A DNA stretch of 5,921 bases from Burkholderiaceae bacterium. GTDB lineage: Bacteria > Pseudomonadota > Gammaproteobacteria > Burkholderiales > Burkholderiaceae_E. Location: the NCBI GenBank assembly GCA_016710525.1, contig JADJVQ010000122.1, positions 1-5,921 on the forward strand, written 5' to 3'. A model generated the notes under the pieces. That model worked only from the letters and a program-made list of their open reading frames with translations. It was not told the DNA's origin and searched no databases. Positions 4,809-5,921 of this stretch are shown piece by piece. Made by a program: the position numbers and the translations under genes. Within the stretch, counting starts at the first letter, position 1. Every line of letters begins with the position of its first letter.

Positions 4809-5815
4809 TGGCGGAGAGCATTCGTCTCGACGACAATCTGGTGCTGCCCTTCGAGATCAAGCCGTTGGGCGTGCGCGGCAAACTGGTGCGGCTGGGCTGC
4901 GTCGTCGATGACATCCTGCACCGGCACGCCTATCCGCCCGGTGTGTCGGCACTCTCGCCGAGGCGGTGTCGCTGACCGCTATTCCTGGCGCCAGCCTGAA
5001 GTTCGACGGCAAGTTCATTCTGCAAACCAAGACCGATGGCCCGGTCGACACGATCGTCGCCGACTATGTGTCGCCTGGAAAATTGCGGGCGCTATGCACG
5101 GTTCGATGCGGCGAAGCTCGCAGCGCTCGACCACCCCGGTCAAGCCGCCCTGATGGGCAATGGCTATCTCGCCATGACGGTGACCAGGGCCCCGACATGG
5201 AGCGCTATCAGGGCATCGTGCCGCTGCATGGTGACGACCTGACCGCGGCAGGCCCATGGCTATTTCGAGAAATCCGAGCAGATCCCACGCGCATCCGCAT
5301 GGCGGCGGGTCCGCTGATCCAGCGCGGCAATCCTACCGAGGCCTGGCGGGCTGGCGCCGTCATGGTGCAGCACCTGCCGCGCGATGGCGGTTCGAGCCCC
5401 TTGCCCAGCCATTCCGGCGATGTGCCCGACGGTGCGGAAGACACGAGGCCGGAAAACGACGACTGGGTGAAGGCGCGGTTGCTGCTCGACACCGTTGAGG
5501 CGCATGAATTGCTCGACCCGCTGCTGACCGCCGAGGAACTGCTCTACCGGCTTCTATCACGAAGACGGCGTCACCGCCTGATCCGGCGCAGGCGCTCGAG
5601 CGCGCTATTGCAGCTGCTCGCATGACAGCATCACCCGCATGTTGGGTCGCTTTCCGGTCGAGGACCGCGCCGACATGGTGGAGAATGGCGAGATCATCGT
5701 GACCTGCGAATTCTGTTCGACCGCCTATCCCATCGACCCTGTGGTGCTCTGGAAACGGCCTGAAATCATGACCTCGATGTCTCGTTTTTTTCACTACGAC
5801 CGGTCCAATGCGTGA
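4808..5815 (+). CDS. hslO: HslO (Hsp33), redox-regulated chaperone (multiple frame breaks as read)
   Basis: Hsp33 is a cytoplasmic holdase that is inactive while its four cysteines bind zinc and becomes active on oxidation. Pieces in three frames join into one protein: DNLVLPFEIKPLGVRGKLVRLG, LAEAVSLTAIPGASLKFDGKFILQTKTDGPVD, YARFDAAKLAALDHPGQAAL, GNGYLAMTV, QGPDMERYQGIVPLHGDD, WRAGAVMVQHLP, NDDWVKARLLLDTVEAHELLDP and EELLYRL. The zinc site is intact: CSC (5609-5617), 29 residues, then CEFC (5705-5716), the CXC-X27-32-CXXC spacing of the family. Breaks fall near 4941-4956, 5092, 5182, 5252 with 5286 (a compensated pair), 5553, 5579 and 5607. The end is uncertain. The CEFC frame runs to TGA 5813-5815, giving an odd basic tail after YPIDP, whereas a slip just after YPIDP would end at 5763. 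The ATG at 4808 shares a base with the argF stop, indicating coupled translation. Most breaks are probably sequencing error. Confidence 0.88.
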
Positions 5816-5921
5816 GTTCAATTCATACCTGGCGGTCACTAGAGCGTCATTGACGGAGTGAAATCTCCGTGACAGGTTTCGTCTGAACAATGGGGCAAGA
5901 AGGCCCCAAGAACAACAAGAT
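5816..5921. other. Downstream end region with two small inverted repeats
   Basis: ACGGAG (5853-5858) pairs with CTCCGT (5865-5870) around a 6-nt loop, and GGGGC (5892-5896) pairs with GCCCC (5903-5907) around a 6-nt loop. Neither has a following T-tract, so termination after hslO is only a possibility. An ATG at 5890 opens a frame (MGQEGPKNNK) to the window end. It has no good ribosome site and I recognise no family, so I do not call it a gene. Confidence 0.3.

Overview
The window looks like chromosomal DNA of an alphaproteobacterium, most likely of the Hyphomicrobiales (Rhizobiales) group. The evidence is the high GC content, the gcrA gene (a cell-cycle regulator confined to Alphaproteobacteria), a cluster of GANTC (CcrM-type) sites, and the gene order pstB-phoU-phoB / gcrA / argD-argF-hslO. 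From memory, that order is conserved in rhizobia such as Sinorhizobium. I cannot name a genus from sequence alone.

Layout. (1) 1-2026, plus strand: the 3' end of the phosphate-uptake and phosphate-signalling operon. It holds pstB (5' end outside the window), phoU, and phoB, which starts 3 bp after phoU. (2) 2012-2042: a 9-bp inverted repeat where phoB and gcrA converge. (3) 2052-2587, minus strand: gcrA, with a probable TTG start behind a strong Shine-Dalgarno sequence. (4) 2588-3022: a 435-bp intergenic region between the divergent gcrA and argD genes, dense in regulatory signals. It holds six GANTC sites, four of them inside evenly spaced TGANTCA heptamers, plus a CtrA half-site, DnaA-box-like 9-mers, a good sigma70 promoter and an intrinsic-terminator-like hairpin just before argD. 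(5) 3023-4808, plus strand: argD and argF, fused by an apparent deletion that removes the 3' end of argD and the 5' end of argF. (6) 4808 to about 5763-5815: hslO (Hsp33), overlapping argF by one base. (7) 5816-5921: a short tail with two small hairpins and at most the first codons of another gene.

How the genes work together. PstB powers high-affinity phosphate import, PhoU relays transporter state, and PhoB switches on the Pho regulon. ArgD and ArgF catalyse consecutive parts of arginine synthesis (acetylornithine, then ornithine to citrulline). HslO is a redox-activated chaperone. GcrA is a sigma70-binding cofactor that reads CcrM methylation, so methylatable sites beside its own gene are of interest.

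Sequence quality. pstB, phoB, gcrA and hslO are broken by single- or two-base indels, several of them in homopolymers. Once the frame is corrected, every conserved residue I looked for is present. phoU, argD and argF each stay in frame over hundreds of codons. I read the indels mainly as sequencing or assembly error, not gene decay. The argD-argF junction loses several hundred bases and could be an assembly collapse or a real deletion. I found no mobile element, CRISPR array, tRNA or rRNA. The most interesting signal is the regulatory array between gcrA and argD.
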